A DNA stretch of 5,527 bases, taken from assembly GCA_902774165.1 (NCBI GenBank), contig CACYHJ010000195.1:1-5527 (forward strand). The letters are read 5' to 3'. The number at the start of each line of letters is the position of its first letter. Within the stretch, counting starts at the first letter, position 1. Source of the DNA: Oscillospiraceae bacterium. GTDB taxonomy: Bacteria; Bacillota; Clostridia; Oscillospirales; Acutalibacteraceae. The position numbers and the translations under genes were made by a program. The notes under the pieces were generated by a model. The model saw only the letters and a list, made by a program, of their open reading frames with translations, was not told where the DNA came from and ran no database searches. This document shows positions 4,881 to 5,527 of the stretch, piece by piece.

Positions 4881-5527
4881 TTATAGAATAAGATCCAGAA
4901 TCTGCATCAGCCCGTCGACCCGGTAATCGCAGAGCTCGCCGACGCCGGCCTTGTCGATGTTGCCGCCGGAAACGCCGATGCAGGAAAACCCCGCCAGCCT
5001 GATCGACACCACGCCCGCGGAGCTGTCCTCCACGCCGATGACCTTGTGCCGCCGCTCAAAGGGCATATTGAGCCCTACGCGGGCGGTCTCGGCGTAAAGC
5101 CAGGGATGGGGCTTCGGCTCCAGCTCCCCGAGGGTGCCCGCCTGTCCGGGCCGCAGCGCCTGCCCGGCGGTGATGATGCAGTCGTAAAACTGCGTCGGGT
5201 CGCCCAGCCCCAGCTGCCGGAAGGCTGAGACGATCTCCGGCATGGCCTTTTCGTAAAGCCCGCTGGTGACGAGGCCGATCTTCACGCCCTCTTTTTTCAG
5301 CGTCAGCAGAAATTCCTTCAGGTTCGGGCTTGGGGTGAACGCGTCCTGCTTGCCTCTGCCCTTCATGATCTCCGCCATCTCGTAATTGACGATATCGAAA
5401 TAATGGTCCCGCGCCTCGGCAAGAAGACCGCCGGGGACATATTTGTCGATCATATACTGAAGCTGCTCCGAGACGGAATGGCCGGAGATATAAGGCTCGT
5501 CCTCCGCCGCGCGCCGGAAATCGCTTT
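4881..5527 (-). CDS. HAD-superfamily hydrolase (beta-phosphoglucomutase-like), N-terminus outside window
   Basis: The frame is open to the right edge; 215 codons with the stop are visible. The methionine at 5453 is internal, since 24 in-frame residues precede it. Three of the four HAD motifs can be read: motif II LVTSGL with Ser at 5262-5264 (Thr at 5265-5267), motif III Lys in EPKPHPWLY at 5112-5114, and motif IV GVEDSSAG with Glu-Asp at 5025-5030. Motif I with the nucleophile Asp (DxD) and the start of the protein lie beyond the window. The visible first part (about 5300-5527) is helical, as expected for the cap of the subfamily I / phosphoglycolate phosphatase and beta-phosphoglucomutase group. 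These enzymes act on small phosphorylated metabolites such as sugar phosphates. The exact substrate, and phosphatase versus mutase, cannot be told from this fragment. It is the upstream partner of the phosphoesterase gene in a likely operon. Confidence 0.9.
   Translation of the reverse strand, partial: SDFRRAAEDEPYISGHSVSEQLQYMIDKYVPGGLLAEARDHYFDIVNYEMAEIMKGRGKQDAFTPSPNLKEFLLTLKKEGVKIGLVTSGLYEKAMPEIVSAFRQLGLGDPTQFYDCIITAGQALRPGQAGTLGELEPKPHPWLYAETARVGLNMPFERRHKVIGVEDSSAGVVSIRLAGFSCIGVSGGNIDKAGVGELCDYRVDGLMQILDLIL

Noticed and set aside
5451..5453. ATG as the start of the HAD hydrolase
   Set aside because: The frame is open for 24 more codons to the window edge, and a start here would leave out motif I with the nucleophile, so the real start is beyond the window.
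1..5527. Mobile element, CRISPR array, tRNA/rRNA, phage or defence system
   Set aside because: No transposase or integrase, no spaced direct repeats, no RNA-gene sequence and no defence-type domain was seen in reading both strands; the genes are common metabolic and cell-surface enzymes, so no new multi-gene system is claimed.

Overview
This is ordinary-looking chromosomal sequence from a GC-rich, low-copy-repeat bacterium, most likely a Firmicute of the clostridial type (gut or rumen Oscillospirales-like lineages would fit). The support is strong AGGAGG-type ribosome binding sites, extended -10 sigma-A-like promoters, and the family style of the proteins. This taxonomic call is inference only; no rRNA or marker gene is present.

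Layout, left to right. (1) The 3' end of an M28-family zinc aminopeptidase gene (+, cut by the window start) is followed after 55 bases by (2) an N-terminally anchored alpha/beta hydrolase of 317 residues (+). (3) Convergent to it is a 442-residue NodB-fold polysaccharide/carbohydrate deacetylase (-), which starts at a GTG and carries a duplicated C-terminal module resembling pseudomurein-binding-type repeats. A bidirectional terminator lies between 2 and 3. (4) Divergent from 3 is msrA (+, 169 residues, catalytic residues intact). The 145-base gap between 3 and 4 holds two back-to-back extended -10 promoters, a perfect 10-bp inverted repeat and a small palindrome. (5) Convergent to msrA, with a second bidirectional terminator between them, is an exported metallophosphoesterase of 450 residues (-). 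It lies 24 bases downstream of (6) a HAD-superfamily hydrolase (-), whose N-terminus with the nucleophile Asp is beyond the right edge. Genes 6 and 5 look like one operon.

Together these are mostly hydrolases acting on peptides, esters, acetylated glycans and phosphate esters, plus one oxidative-repair enzyme. Gene orientation alternates, so the window holds at least four transcription units rather than one pathway. I see no mobile element, CRISPR array, RNA gene, phage gene or defence cassette, and no convincing undescribed multi-gene system. The points most worth a second look are the deacetylase (atypical active-site motifs plus a repeated C-terminal module), the symmetrical divergent promoter region, and the beta-rich N-terminal extension of the phosphoesterase.
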